Notes under the pieces: model-generated | Database searches by the model: none | The model's input: the letters and a program-made list of their open reading frames with translations, nothing else | Told to the model about the DNA's origin: nothing | In this document: in pieces, positions 1 to 11,159 of the stretch | Position numbering within the stretch: position 1 is the first letter of the stretch | Layout of the letters: each line of letters starts with the position of its first letter | Program-made: the position numbers and the translations under genes | NCBI GenBank assembly: GCA_001579985.1 | Contig: LRSR01000670.1 | Location: forward strand, 1-54,446 | Direction of reading: 5' to 3' | Source of the DNA: Hypsibius dujardini | Lineage: Eukaryota; Tardigrada; Eutardigrada; Parachela; Hypsibiidae | Length of the DNA: 54,446 nt

Positions 1-321
1 GGGAGGCAAAAAAAAATACAAAACATAAAAAAGAATGCAAAATTCCCTCCCCCTGTCCGGCGAGGGAGCAAGCTTCAACATAGAAAAAGCCTTACAAATT
101 TGGTCCCCCCTCGATCCTGGGACCCCTAAAGAATCGAGGGGGAACCAATTTGTTTAGTTTTGTTCACCATTCCTAGTTAGTACAAGTGTTACTTTAGGTA
201 CATCAATTTTCTGAAGGTCTCGAAACAGAGTACATAAATTCGACAACGGTCTAGTAAATTCACTAGTGGTACACACTGAATAATCCGAGTAACTCGACAT
301 AATTGGTATCATCTTTCATAG

Positions 322-1212
322 AATAGAATGTGCCATTTCTCGCAACGTAAGTGCCTAAAACAACACCATAATTAACTGGTGCACGAAAGGGGGATGGAAA
401 TACTAGATATTTTCGCAAAATGTACTTTTTCCAGCTAGGATTGCAATTGACCAGCCTCTGACAAACGCAAAAAGTTATCCCACCATCGTGGCCTTTCCCT
501 CATCTGATCAAATAACCCTGATCCGGGTGATCATGTTTCTGTTGGATCGTTTTTCCTGGACGACAGTAAACCTCATTTGCGAGGAATAAAATCTGAGGGT
601 CTCCGACGTGGGAGTGTATTATTTAACCGCGTGTCGAAGGTTCCTCACTGTATTGGGTGGCCAGAAATGCAAGTACATTTTGAATGTCCAGCACTTTGAC
701 CTGAAAGTCAAAGAAGGCGATTTAGATGCTTACAGCAGTGTTCTACGCAGTGCCGCAACCCAGAGCCGAGGTAACAGTACAAATGAAAAAGCGTCAACTA
801 TGAGGGAAGGGCCACTTAAATTTCCGTACCCTGGAATGGGCCACCGGGCGGCTCTGTCGCAAATTAATGGAAAACAGATGAGTTACTGCATAATCAGCGT
901 CCTCTGTAGTGAGCTTTTTCCAACCGTCTAATCATTTGGTTTTTAAACATGTTCCTACACATTTTTTTCATATCCGATACACGTTCCACCGGGTCATCGA
1001 TTATTTTCTGTCGTTTCTTGATGATAGCAAAACCTTTGTGAAAGTTTTGAATCGAAGGTGACCCATTTTAGTGTGCGGGAAAGTGAAATAGCCCATTCCA
1101 GTGCCCTTACCTCATACCAAACGAGTGATTAATGATTTCTCTTTGATCTCTCTCTCTCTCAAAAGTGATCGTACTCTATATTTTCACGAACCCAAAATTA
1201 CGTGACTTCATG
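322..1212 (+). pseudogene. Receptor copy A, C-type exons 3-5, broken by two stops
   Basis: Three exons align with exons 3, 4 and 5 of the intact copies C and E: 322-346, 439-770 and 1166-1212, with lengths 25, 332 and 47 nt, exactly those of C and E. Splice sites are kept (AAC|gtaagt, ctag|G, GAG|gtaaca, ATG|gtatgc). Exon 3 has TGG changed to TAG (324-326), so the conserved E-W-N-V-P reads E-stop. Exon 4 has a second stop, TAA at 587-589, where C has CAA in the ICGDQN motif. The rest of exon 4 stays open and similar to C. Exons 1-2 would lie left of the window or are lost; exons 6-11 are absent. It encodes part of an ANF_receptor ligand-binding domain. This is a dead copy unless both stops are sequence errors. 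Confidence 0.75.
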
Positions 1213-1364
1213 GTATGCATATTGAAAATAGCCTCCTAATTATAATACTCTTTTGGTCATTCGTTATTAATCGGTATTCTTTCAGTTTTATTTTTTTTAA
1301 CAACCTGTTGTCATACAAACATTTCCAAAAGATAGCAACTACGATTTTTTATCAATTGTAGAAG

Positions 1365-2267
1365 CATATGGCGTTGTCGAAACCGTCCCCCAGTTAAAGA
1401 TCGACATCGCGTGACTTTTCCTACGCGGACGCGGAAAAACTGTTTCAAATTTTACGCGGCGCGGAATTTAGGAAGTTTAAGTCTACGCGGAACGACGCGG
1501 AAAACACAGTTTTAGAAAGCGACGCGGTGCGACGCGGTGCGACGGGGATAAAAAAACTGCAACGTGACGCGGAAATAAACTGAAGTAGAAAATTTATCAC
1601 TTTTTGAGCTTCTGAAACAGATCGGTATAAGAGATTCAAAATCAGTGATCAACATCTCTTAAGGGAACCACCACTGATCACTAGCTAATCAACTAATCAA
1701 CCGTACACTGACTGATTCAGGAATTAAGCGTTGTTTCTTGGAATACGCGGCGCGGAACGGAGCGGTTCAGCTCTGACGCGACGCGGATGCGACGCGGAAA
1801 CATTAACTATTTTTCTACGCGGAGCGGTGCGGTATTTCCGCGTCGCGTCCGCGTCGCGCGCGGATGTCGATCTCTACCCCCAGTTAACCCATCCGTTTGC
1901 GGATTTCGCGGTGACCGCTGCATCGGCTGCTTATATAAGTTTATGATGTGTCTTTTTTCGAGGAAACGGAATGTTACATTATCAGCTGTCACGCTATTTC
2001 AGAAAAATTAGTTGTCGCAACAGTCGCTGCTGTTCTTATTGTTCTTGTCAGCTTCATATTTGAAGGTGGACTTTTTTGGTAACGGTAATAGAAGAGGCGT
2101 TGTTAAAATGAGTACAAATTACAGTAAAACAACTCGCAACTTCTGCCGATAGGTTCTCTCACTAGCGTATCAACGAATCAGCCTGGTGGCTCCTCGAAGC
2201 ATTGCGCCTGGTTTCGGCCATTAACCACTTCAATCTGAGCACCTTTCTAAGTGTTAAACGTTCTTAA
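1365..2267 (+). pseudogene. Receptor copy A, B-type exons 12-14, interrupted by a MITE and a stop
   Basis: This segment matches the 3' end of copy B. The end of exon 12 (W-R-C-R-N-R-P-P, then V-N-P-S-V-C-G-F-R-G-D-R-C) is split by the MITE at 1395-1876. Exon 13 (2003-2078, 76 nt as in B) encodes a membrane helix of V, A, L, I and F residues. Exon 14 (from 2153) has TAG at 2163-2165 where B has CAG, so the tail would stop three residues in. Beyond the stop the B-like tail stays open, including the WW pair, to TAA at 2265-2267. About 200 bp of 3' flank is also shared with B. Exons 6-11 are missing between this part and the C-type exons upstream, so A is either a chimera or two relics side by side. 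Confidence 0.7.
1395..1876. mobile_element. hAT-type MITE with ACGCGG-rich core
   Basis: A 482-bp insertion interrupts exon 12 of pseudogene A. It is bounded by a perfect 8-bp target duplication, CCCCCAGT (1387-1394 and 1877-1884). The ends are inverted repeats, TAAAGATCGACATC against TAGAGATCGACATC when the right end is complemented. An 8-bp duplication and TA(A/G)AG termini are typical of hAT transposons. No transposase is present. Both flanks of the interior are unusually CpG-rich, with many copies of ACGCGG and GACGCGGTGCG in a window that is otherwise AT-rich. Confidence 0.85.
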
Positions 2268-2540
2268 CTGTCGCACAAATTTCAATTTTTCAATAATAGC
2301 CGTGCCGGCGATTAGCACTTCTTTGTCGCGGATGGATGTAATGAAACAACAACATGGCAAATTTCCAAATCAATCGTCTCTCGGTCATCCGGTACGTACG
2401 CGTAGGCCGAAACAGCAGACAGAAAATTATTATATGGTAATCGTTCATTGTGACAACAGCAGACCTCGTCTCATTTGTTTGTTTCGACGGGATGTGGAGG
2501 AAGGGTATGATCACGACTGCACTCCAAATATACAAAGGGT

Positions 2541-2662
2541 CAGTGGCGGATGGAGGTCGGCTCGGAGAGATGGAGGGGTTAGCGTTAACACAAAAAAGCA
2601 TTAAAAATCCCGTTCCGCCCGGGGTGCAAAGCCATGTTGACCCATTTGTCAATCCGCCACTG
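2541..2662. repeat. CAGTGGCGGAT-type short interspersed element, copy 1
   Basis: The repeat starts CAGTGGCGGATGGAGGTCGG and ends with the complementary CAATCCGCCACTG, so it has short terminal inverted repeats. Related copies lie at about 4921-5525, 19790-20030, 25935-26090 and 47704-47835. The termini resemble those of hAT-derived MITEs, but I see no clear 8-bp target duplication here. Confidence 0.6.
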
Positions 2663-2952
2663 CATACTCTGTATCCTCGATACGAAATTTCGTGTCGAGT
2701 TTTGGTTTTTCATTTTCTAGTCGTGTTTTTTGAGTTTTTTACCGTATAAGTCTGCCTACCAAAATCGGGAGATTGACCTGCCGAAAACGTATTCATTTTG
2801 GCTGATGATTCAATAGCTCACAATATCAGGTTGCAGATCCATTTAGGTAGCATTTCAAGGAAATCCAATTAGGTAGAACGTGAAACTTCACTAACACCAT
2901 ATTAGGCGTAATTAACCTCTGGAGCCGGTGGTTTCATATTAATTGCAATTCA

Positions 2953-4356
2953 AGAAAGAAGCCCCACGCACGCAGGTTGAAGAGATGCTCATATTGTGCC
3001 GGAACAACAGGTCACTCCAAAAAACACCTTAAAATCCATTCGGGTGAGTATAATTGATGTTACGTCGGTTCCCTGAATTGTCCCTACGGGATTTTATTGG
3101 TTTGTTTCCGGTGTCCTATGCTTAACAAGCACCTAATTGCTCCTATGCGACCTAACGGATAGAGGTTCTTGCGGATCCACATGCTAAAGCCTACAGGTAC
3201 ATGTATGTGATGAAGGTTGCAAACTGAATGTGCGCGACAAGTGAATCGGACTGTAAGACGAGAGAACGTTGAAGTGCTCGCGGACGGACTGCGACTATAC
3301 CGCCCAACATCTTCGTCAACTGAAGAAGCAAGTATTGACCAAACATGCCACAGGTATGAGCCCTCATTGACAATTGTTTGGGGCGGGGGAAAAACGAAAC
3401 TGTAAAAAAGTGAGTTAAAAACATATCTGCTTTGGAATCGAGTAAGAGAGTAGGCCCTAAGACAGACACGTGGGTAGACAGACTGACAGGATAGACCAAC
3501 AGATAGTCAGGTAGATATTCAGACAAACAAAAAACACAAACAGGCACACAGCCCATCAAGCAGATAGGCCAGCTAACAGACAGAGAGACAGACTAGCAGG
3601 CAAAGCCAAATACATAGATAGGGTGGGCAGAAAGGTTAAGTGAATTAATTCTCGTAAATGCAGCGCCAATGTACGAGTCACCCAGCAGTTCTGGACCTAT
3701 CTCCTACTAATGCTCACTGCCATTGTGTAAAAAAATGGTTTTGTGCCAAGACTACATCATAATTGTTTATGATTAGCAGAAACTGAACTAGGAGCCAAGT
3801 TACAGCGCTGTGCCTATTCGGGATGCACCTAATCCACACTAGTTAGAACGTTTGACCCACTTCGGAACTAAAGGTAAAAGAAGCTTTACATATGCAACGT
3901 ATAAATTCCGTTGGATGACTCAGTTTTTGTTGCAAAGAGTGAACTATGTTCCTATCCTTACTGCACATACACGAGCAGCTACAAAAAATCAATGGCAGCC
4001 CATATGAAGAGACACAAAAATATGAACTGAGCTTTGTCGAAGGAGATAAAGCCATGCTAAGGCACAAAATGCACCGGTCGAATAATACACGCAGTACCTA
4101 CATGAATCATCGGGAATACGCGTCTTCACTTTTGTGGTATGCAGTTATGCGGAAAGTACTTCGAGCACGTTGACCCAACACAACCGAGAGACCCACGCTG
4201 ATATTTCAAACAAGTGGGAAGATTTTTGCAAAAAGGCAAATCGGTTTGCGGTATCTGGTTTGCCCGGGACAAATATCCAAGTGCCGGAAACAATAGAAAC
4301 TTCTTCTCACCACAGAAACAGTAACTTCTCTAAAAGTTCAAACATAATTTCTTAAC
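2953..4356 (+). pseudogene. C2H2 zinc-finger gene remnant, several broken exons
   Basis: A run of exon-like pieces encodes damaged C2H2 fingers. About 2980-3043 reads C-S-Y-C then H-L-K-I-H with only 9 residues between the second Cys and first His, followed by donor gtgagt. The piece at 3197-3353, between cag and gtatga, gives C-D-E-G-C then in-frame stops, and in another frame C-S-R-T-D-C-D-Y with Q where the first zinc-binding His is expected (L-K-K-Q-V-L-T-K-H). About 3790-3881 gives C-A-Y-S-G-C-T, a stop, then a shifted L-E-R-L-T-H-F. About 4136-4200 gives T-L-T-Q-H-N-R-E-T-H with only one Cys left. Stops, shifts and lost ligands argue for decay. I cannot name the parent gene. Confidence 0.5.
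3435..3610. repeat. Degenerate GACA/GATA-rich simple repeat
   Basis: About 175 bp is dominated by CAGACAGA, GATAGA and ACAGGCA-like tetranucleotide steps, with few interruptions. It lies between zinc-finger relics and carries no coding signal. Confidence 0.6.
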
Positions 4357-4786
4357 ACAATGCGATCTAGAATTTGATTTGAATTTGAGCAGCATCGACA
4401 TTCAATGAAATCAGAGGGCGGAGCGTTATCCAATACACTCAAATGGTTGGTTGCTTTCAATCACCAGTTTTCTAAAAAACTGTGTCGATGTGAAATGGTA
4501 AAAAATTGAATTTTTGAATCGAGTGATGTTAAATATATCAAACTGAGCTAATTTGAAGTTGCCGTTTTAACGGTGAAAATGAATATCTATTGTTTCCGGT
4601 ACTTTGAAATTTCTCCTCACAACCCGATCCCAAAAATAACATGTCCTTCTGTCAGCATCATAATTCAATATGTTCGAACGACTACAATTTCTGTGCGAAT
4701 TTTGAACTCAATCGATTGAGAGCCCCAAATTTGCGATAACAAGCAAAGTATCATTACGTTTGCGATAAATGTCGATGTCACCCTTG

Positions 4787-4920
4787 TACCGATGTACCGA
4801 TGTACTGGATGTGCTTGCAATTTACAGCCAGCAGAGAAAGCTTCCCCCGTTCGGAATAAAGCCTTCAGCAAGGAACCTACCTTTAAAAGTAGGTGTAATG
4901 TGTACTTACACACGCACAAA
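4787..4920 (+). pseudogene. Possible further zinc-finger fragment
   Basis: A 61-codon frame starting at 4792 reads Y-R-C-T-G-C near its start, then K-A-F-S and C-N-V-Y-L-H-T-H. This resembles linker and finger pieces of C2H2 proteins, but the spacing does not give one complete finger. It runs straight into the CAGTGGCG repeat at 4921. It may be a last relic of the zinc-finger locus upstream, or chance. Confidence 0.25.
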
Positions 4921-5525
4921 CAGTGGCGAATTGAGGTCGGCTTGGATCAAGAAAAAAATTTAGATTTGGCAGGCTAGAAGTTCTCCACCGCTTCCCACCC
5001 TGTTTGTACCCCGTTTTCAAATATTTGACGCCCTTTGTTGTGCCCTAACACAATAAAGTAAAACTTGATTTCTCCTCAAATCCTCTATGTTTTCTCATCA
5101 CACACAAAATTAGCTCCGATTATTAAACAATGCCCGTATAAATCTTGAGCAAAAAAACCCCATTTGCCCCTTTTCCTTTTCCCCCTGGAAGTTTGATCAC
5201 ACTTTCTGCTTGATCGATATCCAAACGTAAAGGTTTACACTTAGAGGCTGAAGAACAGATGGGCTTTCGAAATCCATCAACTTTTTTATTTCTTTTTGGA
5301 ACCGTAAAACAGAAAGGGGCGGGCGAGAGCGGTTTTTTTGTAGTACTAGCTCACCCCCCGCAAACTTTAAGACGCACGGCAAAAGCCAAAATATGTCTGC
5401 CCCTCGCTCGGGGTGGAGGCAGGCTTCAAAACGTAGAAAAGTAAAAAGTCTGAATTATTTTTATCTCCTCGCTCGGGGGGGGGGAGGGGGGGCAACGGAT
5501 AGCCCAATTATCAATCCGCTACTAC
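4921..5525. repeat. CAGTGGCG-type interspersed element, copy 2
   Basis: It begins CAGTGGCGAATTGAGGTCGG and ends near ATCAATCCGCTACTA, the complement of a degenerate left end. Flanks CGCACAAA and CACCCAAA agree at 6 of 8 positions, consistent with an old 8-bp target duplication. The right part has G- and C-runs, including CTCGCTCGGGG seen twice. The span 5526-5864 shows no gene; GATATAAG at 5753-5760, about 105 nt before the copy B start, could be a weak TATA-like element. Confidence 0.5.
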
Positions 5526-5864
5526 ACCCAAAAGGCGGTAGGTGTAAAACCACGATTAGGAGAGAGCTTGTCAGCCAGATGGGAGCACATGTAGCAAAGA
5601 CTGCATGGTCATACGAAACAACCCAATCATGTCAATCATGTGATCACACGTAACACCCACTAATGCTTGATTTGATATAAAAGTACGCTTCATGATGCCG
5701 TCCCTAATATAGCATCGCAACACTTTACGTGCGGATCAAGTGTATCTGAAACGATATAAGCGCGCCGACACATTATCACACGGCGCAGGATCTTTGCTTA
5801 AATTGAGGAATTGAGTTCCTATTTTGTTAAAGGTTCTAATACAAAATATGCCACATCTTGTGTA

Positions 5865-8800
5865 ATGTACAGGCTCTTGAATTGTGTGGTCTGGCTACAC
5901 CTGGCTATTTCCAGCATCTTCGGGTATGACCGTCGAGGTGTGTCTATTGTAACAGTCATTGTTGGGGACAACCCCGTCTATGGCTACTTTATTCAGAGTC
6001 CAGATTACGACGTGGCATTGGCTCGGGCATTGCGGACCTTCCCGACCACTTTGAGCCAAGTCAAGCGATTATCCGTCTATAAACCCGGTACCTACTCATG
6101 CCCTGAGGCCGCTGCATTGATGCCGATATTAGCGATGGAGGTGGACCAGCTGATACGTGATAATCCACGGGACTTTACAGTTCTCATAACTCCAGGTGAG
6201 CTGTGAAAGTTGTTGGCTGAACTTGAACGCCATTTCAAAGCACAAATATTTGAGCTTGCATGAGATTCGGATCTTCCACCAATTCACCTAGTGGATTGTG
6301 ATGCTTCAATTTTTTTCCTTAAGATATTAATTAAAGGTTTTACTTAGGAAATAATTAAATTATTTAAGTTATTTATCTGGTTTCATTTGAACTAAACTTA
6401 AAATCTTAATTACAAACAGACTAAACTGAAAATCCTTCGTCAATAAGAAAACGGATTAATCGATTAATTTTTTGTTTGCGCCAACTCGTGTTGCTCCTTA
6501 CCTTATTGACGTGTGAGTATGACCTCATGAATTGTTTCAAATTTAGGATGCAGTCTCGAGGTCATCGCTTTAGGCGATTTTGCCAGAGGTATTTAGAAAA
6601 GGGCAACCATTGCATAAAGAAGTGTCTCTCATAGAGGCATGACTTGAATAATTGGTTCGCGTTTCATTTACAGAATGGGACGTTCCCTTGATGGCAGTGT
6701 GGGTAACTGAAACTTAAACGCTGTAGACCTTTTATTTTGAATAAATATAAACAATCATTTTTAGTATAGCGATAGATTTGTCGCTGACGGACACCCAACG
6801 GTTCCCCACGGTTTTGACCTTTCCATCGTCCGACCAATCAAGTTTGGTACGAGCAACGCTGGCCTTATTCGAACGATATTCATGGTCGACCGTTAGTCTG
6901 CTGTGCGGAGACGTGAATCCTAGCGGAGCGGATAACACGCTCTTTTATGCCACCACATGCAGTGGCTTCATTAATGCCCTCGAACAGAGCTCCCAGATTG
7001 ACGCCCTAAACGTTTTCCATTTTGATGCACGAACCGCAGACAACGAAGGTTATGAAAATATGCTAAAAACAGTGGGAATGCAGAGCCGAGGTAAACCTGA
7101 AGTGTGACTGATTTATCCCAGTCGATTAACACAACTCATTGGTCTTGCAGTTGTATTGCTGCTCGTACCGACCGCACGCAGATTGCGCGACATCATGGTA
7201 CGAATAGCGCGTTCAAGATATATTTGCGACGCTAAAAGTGTCATTTATTATGTTAAATAAATGATTAAAATTAATAAAAGTATTAAAACTATTAAAACTA
7301 TTGTTTGATAAAGTTTTTACTGTTATGTATTGTAATTTAAATAATAATTAAGGTTAATAATTAATAACCTTAGTTGTTACTTGAAATTTATAGCAGAACT
7401 GGCTTTACCATTCAATTGAGTTTTTTCTCATAGGTCACGGCAGATACGCTCAACATGACCAAAGGAGATTATGTTAGTTCCAGTCTGCCTATATCACATA
7501 AAAGAAATAATAGAAATTCTTTGCGTTACACTTTCAACGTACTTAATTTTAACCGCACACGTGCGTCCTTAGATCTTCATCGCACCACGCTCACCTGCTG
7601 TCTTCGTAGAAGGGGCATTGCAGTGGCGATTCAATGTCACGTCGGACGATGTAGGCGTGAGAAGATGATAACAACCAAATTTTTTGGCGTAATGTTAAAA
7701 ATCTAACAAATTAATTTTATTTTTCCAGCAAGCTTTCGCCGCTTTCCAAAGCCTCATAACCGTCAGCAACCCTCTCCCTCAATGGAAAATGATTACCGCA
7801 TTAATGGATGAGATTCGCAGCCAGTCACAGCTTGTTTACAATCGCACGCTGACAATGGAAGATTCTGTAAGTGGCTGTTCGGTGAGCTGAAGTCACACAA
7901 TCAAGGTTTCTTTCCTCTTCTTTTACGCCAATTGAATAGCTCTTGTTGAAATCGTAAAATTAAACTGCTTTATCGGCTACTTCCGAATTAGAAACCCTTT
8001 CTGACATCATAAGATTGTGTTATCAGTGATCTGGAAAACAGACGAAATATTTCACCGCCCTTTAATATTGTTTTAATTATTGACCAAATAAAATTCAGAT
8101 AGTCAGTCCCGTAATCAGTAACTCTGGATTTTCCCTTCTAATAACATGTTTTTTTAATGGCATTTGTTTTTTTTAAGAAAGGAACAAACAGAATGCGGTT
8201 ATTAAGTCTGGAAAAGTTTTCGCAGTCCTTATGAATTTTTTTCTCTTCATGTTTAATTGACCGCACAATACATTTTTTTCAAGATTTTATAAAATAAGTT
8301 AATATTTCGATACTCCTTCTTGCCATTCTTCTTTCCGCAAAACCGTAAATCTCCGAGCAGCAAGTTTTACGTCCCCCTAAAACGAATGAACAGAAGATTT
8401 TAAATATATATATTTTATTTTTATAATATTATTTATCATTATTATTTTCTGTTTTTGAAACTGAGCTTAAATTCAACAATTTGTGTTTTCTCACTTGACA
8501 GGTCAACGGTTTGACGGTTTCCGCGGTCGAAGTGATGAGCAGTGTTACCGAGGTGAGGATTCGCATGAAAAAGCATTCAAGAAAATATGTCCGATGAGTG
8601 ATTGAAATCACAATAGGAACTTAAAGCTTTGAAGGCTTGATTTTCGCGTTTTAAAATCTTTTTTTTTCTGCAGGTTTTATCTCAGTTTTCATCGAGACAA
8701 TTGAAAGCTATGACTGGCACGGACTTTCGTAAACACTTTTTGAATCGAACCTTCGAACTCGAATCGCGATCGTTTTTCATCGGACCGAAAGGTAAAACCC

Positions 8801-9574
8801 ATAATCTGATGAAGTACCTGAACAGCAGATTCAACGAGCTCGCATTCTGCTATAAACATAAAACTTTTCTCTAACTTAATTCAGGAATGCGAGTTTGTGA
8901 TGTGGATTTATACAAAATGAATGTCACGAATGGAGAGATGGAAGTAAGCGAAATCCCTTAAAATTTGAAGCGGCGGTGGATTGACCGTTGCGCCGACCGG
9001 ATCATTGCCTGCCTCATGATTCCAAGCATTATTCGACTACAAGAGCTCGCATTATTTTGTTTTTGCATAGACTATCCCAATAATATTGCTGGTTTCGATT
9101 AGGTTGTTTGGGAATACAAATTAATTTCCGATACGCTTCGGCAAACGTCACGGCAGAATGTAATCTGGCGTAGTCGAAACGGTCCCCCATTAAACCGACC
9201 CGTTTGCGGATTCCGTGGTGACCGCTGTATCGGCAGCTTAAGTAAGGTTATGATGTGTCCTTTTGTGAGGAAAAGGAATGTTACATTATCAGCTGTTTTG
9301 CTATTTCAGAAAAATCAGTTGTCACAACAGTCGCTCCTATTCTTACTGTTCTCGTCAGTTTCATATTTGGAGCTGGAATTTTCTGGTAATGATAACTGAA
9401 CAAGCGTTGTTAGAATGAGTACGAATTACAATATTACGACTCGCAACTTCTGCCGACAGGTTCTTTCACCAGCGTACGAAGGGATCGGTCTGGTGGCTCC
9501 TCGAAGAAATGCGCCTGATCTCGGCCGTTACCCACTCCAATCTGGGCACCTTTCAAAGTGTTCAACGTTCCTAA
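5865..9574 (+). CDS. Receptor copy B: NPR/guanylyl-cyclase-like ectodomain, one TM helix, short tail
   Basis: Fourteen exons: 5865-6195, 6547-6588, 6674-6698, 6765-7090, 7151-7197, 7434-7472, 7573-7650, 7729-7866, 8502-8552, 8674-8791, 8885-8943, 9103-9241, 9310-9385, 9460-9574. They join without a stop to 527 codons. I chose the ATG at 5865 because it opens a signal peptide (M-Y-R-L-L-N-C-V-V-W-L-H-L-A), although an in-frame codon reaches 5811. The ANF_receptor domain shows C-P-E-A (exon 1), P-G-C-S-L-E (exon 1/2), A-R-E-W-D-V-P-L (exon 2/3) and F-P-S-S-D-Q (exon 4). Exon 12 carries C-G-F-R-G-D-R-C, the membrane-proximal Cys pair. Exon 13 is the membrane helix and exon 14 a 38-residue tail with V-W-W-L-L. 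Family knowledge says such ectodomains bind peptides at the cell surface. With no cyclase, clearance or decoy action is inferred. The intron 3 donor (GT|gtgggt) was picked for phase. Confidence 0.85.
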
Positions 9575-9823
9575 CTCTCGCACGAATTTCAAACTTTATA
9601 CTAATAGCTGTATCGGGCGTTTAGCACTTGTTTGTCGCGGATGGATGTAATGAAACAACAAAATGATAAATATCTAAATCAGTTAGTCTGTTAGTCTTGA
9701 CGGCATGTGGAGGAAGAGTATCACCGCCAGGGGGTGGGGCAAGGCCCTGGAAAAAGGTCAGCTATGAAAACAAAAACAACTGTTTCCGGCGGACGCAAGC
9801 TAATGTTCAGGGGAGTGAACTCT

Positions 9824-10255
9824 TTATCCTTCTGTTCGGGACTCCCGAACAGAAGCCCCATCCTTATTGGCATTGTCAATACCGAAGGCGAACTTCGGCC
9901 GTTGTGACGGCCATATAACCCCAAAAACCCAAAACCCAAAAGAACATGAGAGGGAGGCGGTGACTGCATTCTTCAGCAGAACAGCAAACTGTTCACGTAG
10001 CTCAGCGTCGCGGTTGATGACGCGTTGGTCACAGGTGCTCCGCCAGGTTCCTTGTGCTTTTATAAGGTCGTCGAAAATGCCGACAATAGAAGCGAATATT
10101 GTCGCGCCTCGACGGAAGGAGTGAATGGAGAAATCTTGAGGCGTATCCGGCGAGGGCGAGCAGCTCTTTGAGGGTCGTTGAAAAGGCTTGTGCTCTGTAT
10201 AGCTGATGTTTTGTGTTGTGGGTGATTGAAAACAGCGGAGTATCGAAAGGGGCAT
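9824..10255 (-). pseudogene. Tyrosine recombinase C-terminal fragment
   Basis: A 143-codon minus-strand frame contains, at about residues 41-92 (10135-9980), S-I-H-S-F-R-R-G-A-T followed by L-I-K-A-Q-G-T-W-R-S. The H-S-F-R-R-G and (D/T)-W-R-S pair is the hallmark C-terminal stretch of eukaryotic tyrosine recombinases, where the H-x-x-R catalytic box precedes the nucleophilic Tyr. Here the position after W-R-S reads T-C-D-Q-R-V-I, so the expected Tyr is missing. With no N-terminal half, this is a dead fragment. The remainder of the frame is low-complexity and probably not coding. Confidence 0.55.
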
Positions 10256-10820
10256 GTGAAGTTTCTTTCAGCAGGTACTCGGGCAGGAGGTGATGTCCTG
10301 GAGACGTGGAAGAGGCAGACTGAACGTGACACCTTTGTAAGGTGTTGTTTGATTTGCGTTATACATAAGTTGACAATATTACCGGAAGTGATCATATTGC
10401 ACCGGCGGATAGCGTTTGTATTTTTTCAGCGTAGAAAATGCTAGAACGTCTTAACATGTTGTAGAAGCGAACCAGACATGCACACCAAAAACAAACACGT
10501 TCAATTTCATTCACTTAATCTAATACGTCAGAGATTTTTTGCAAGACAGCCAGATCGATTCCGTTTTTTTCTGTATGGGGCTTCTGTTTGGCTTGCGATT
10601 GAATGAGAACTCGTTTTGCGGTTACAAAGACTGCTCAGACCCCGTACCTTGCTAAGCAGGCATCGTTTTTAAAGATGACTTGTTTACGGAAAACGCCCAG
10701 AAATACAAGGCCAGAGACCATTTAGATTTGAGACAAACGTAATCCACCAACGTAGCTCCCGTTTTAAGGTATATGTGACTCAAGGTTTCATGTTCTGGCT
10801 GGCTTAATGTTTTCAGAACG

Positions 10821-11159
10821 TCAATAAAAATACGTGTAAATGTCCGTGCCCCGAATATTGCACGTATGACGAAGCATAACGCCTTCCTCGCTGTCTCTGG
10901 TTGAAGAGGTACCGTGGTGGTTTCCATTGCAAGTGGCACATCGATGGGCGTAGTAGCAGGATCCACGACAGCCTCCAGTGTGCCATTTGTTGTAGGTTTT
11001 GTTGTTCTCGGGGGTGCCTGCGGCGGGCGTCATTGTCTGTAAGAGAACCTTATGTGTGCTTAATTTCTTAGCGAAACTCGTCATCGAATTTGAGAACTGC
11101 GTCATCAACGTAATTGAGGTGTTTGTACAAGGAGCATGCTGAAATGATTGAAAGTCCAT
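10821..11159 (-). pseudogene. Gag-like Cys/His-rich fragment of the same element
   Basis: A 112-codon minus-strand frame includes W-H-T-G-G-C-R-G-S-C-Y-Y-A-H-R-C then A-T-C-N-G-N-H-H (about 10991-10902). A CCCH-like unit followed by C-x2-C-x3-H resembles zinc-binding regions found in gag-type proteins of tyrosine-recombinase elements. It lies upstream of the recombinase fragment in the same orientation, the order expected for such elements. The rest of the frame is Ser/Thr-rich and uninformative. Confidence 0.35.

Noticed and set aside
2290-2652. Minus-strand frame of 120 codons
   Set aside because: It overlaps the flank shared with copy B and a short repeat; no domain or splice support.
2533-2670. 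8-bp target duplication for the CAGTGGCG element
   Set aside because: Flanks CAAAGGGT and CATACTCT do not match; only the 4921-5525 copy shows a degenerate candidate.
9824-10255. 143-codon minus-strand frame as a working gene
   Set aside because: Only the last third matches a recombinase; the catalytic Tyr position and N-terminal half are missing, so it is listed as a relic.
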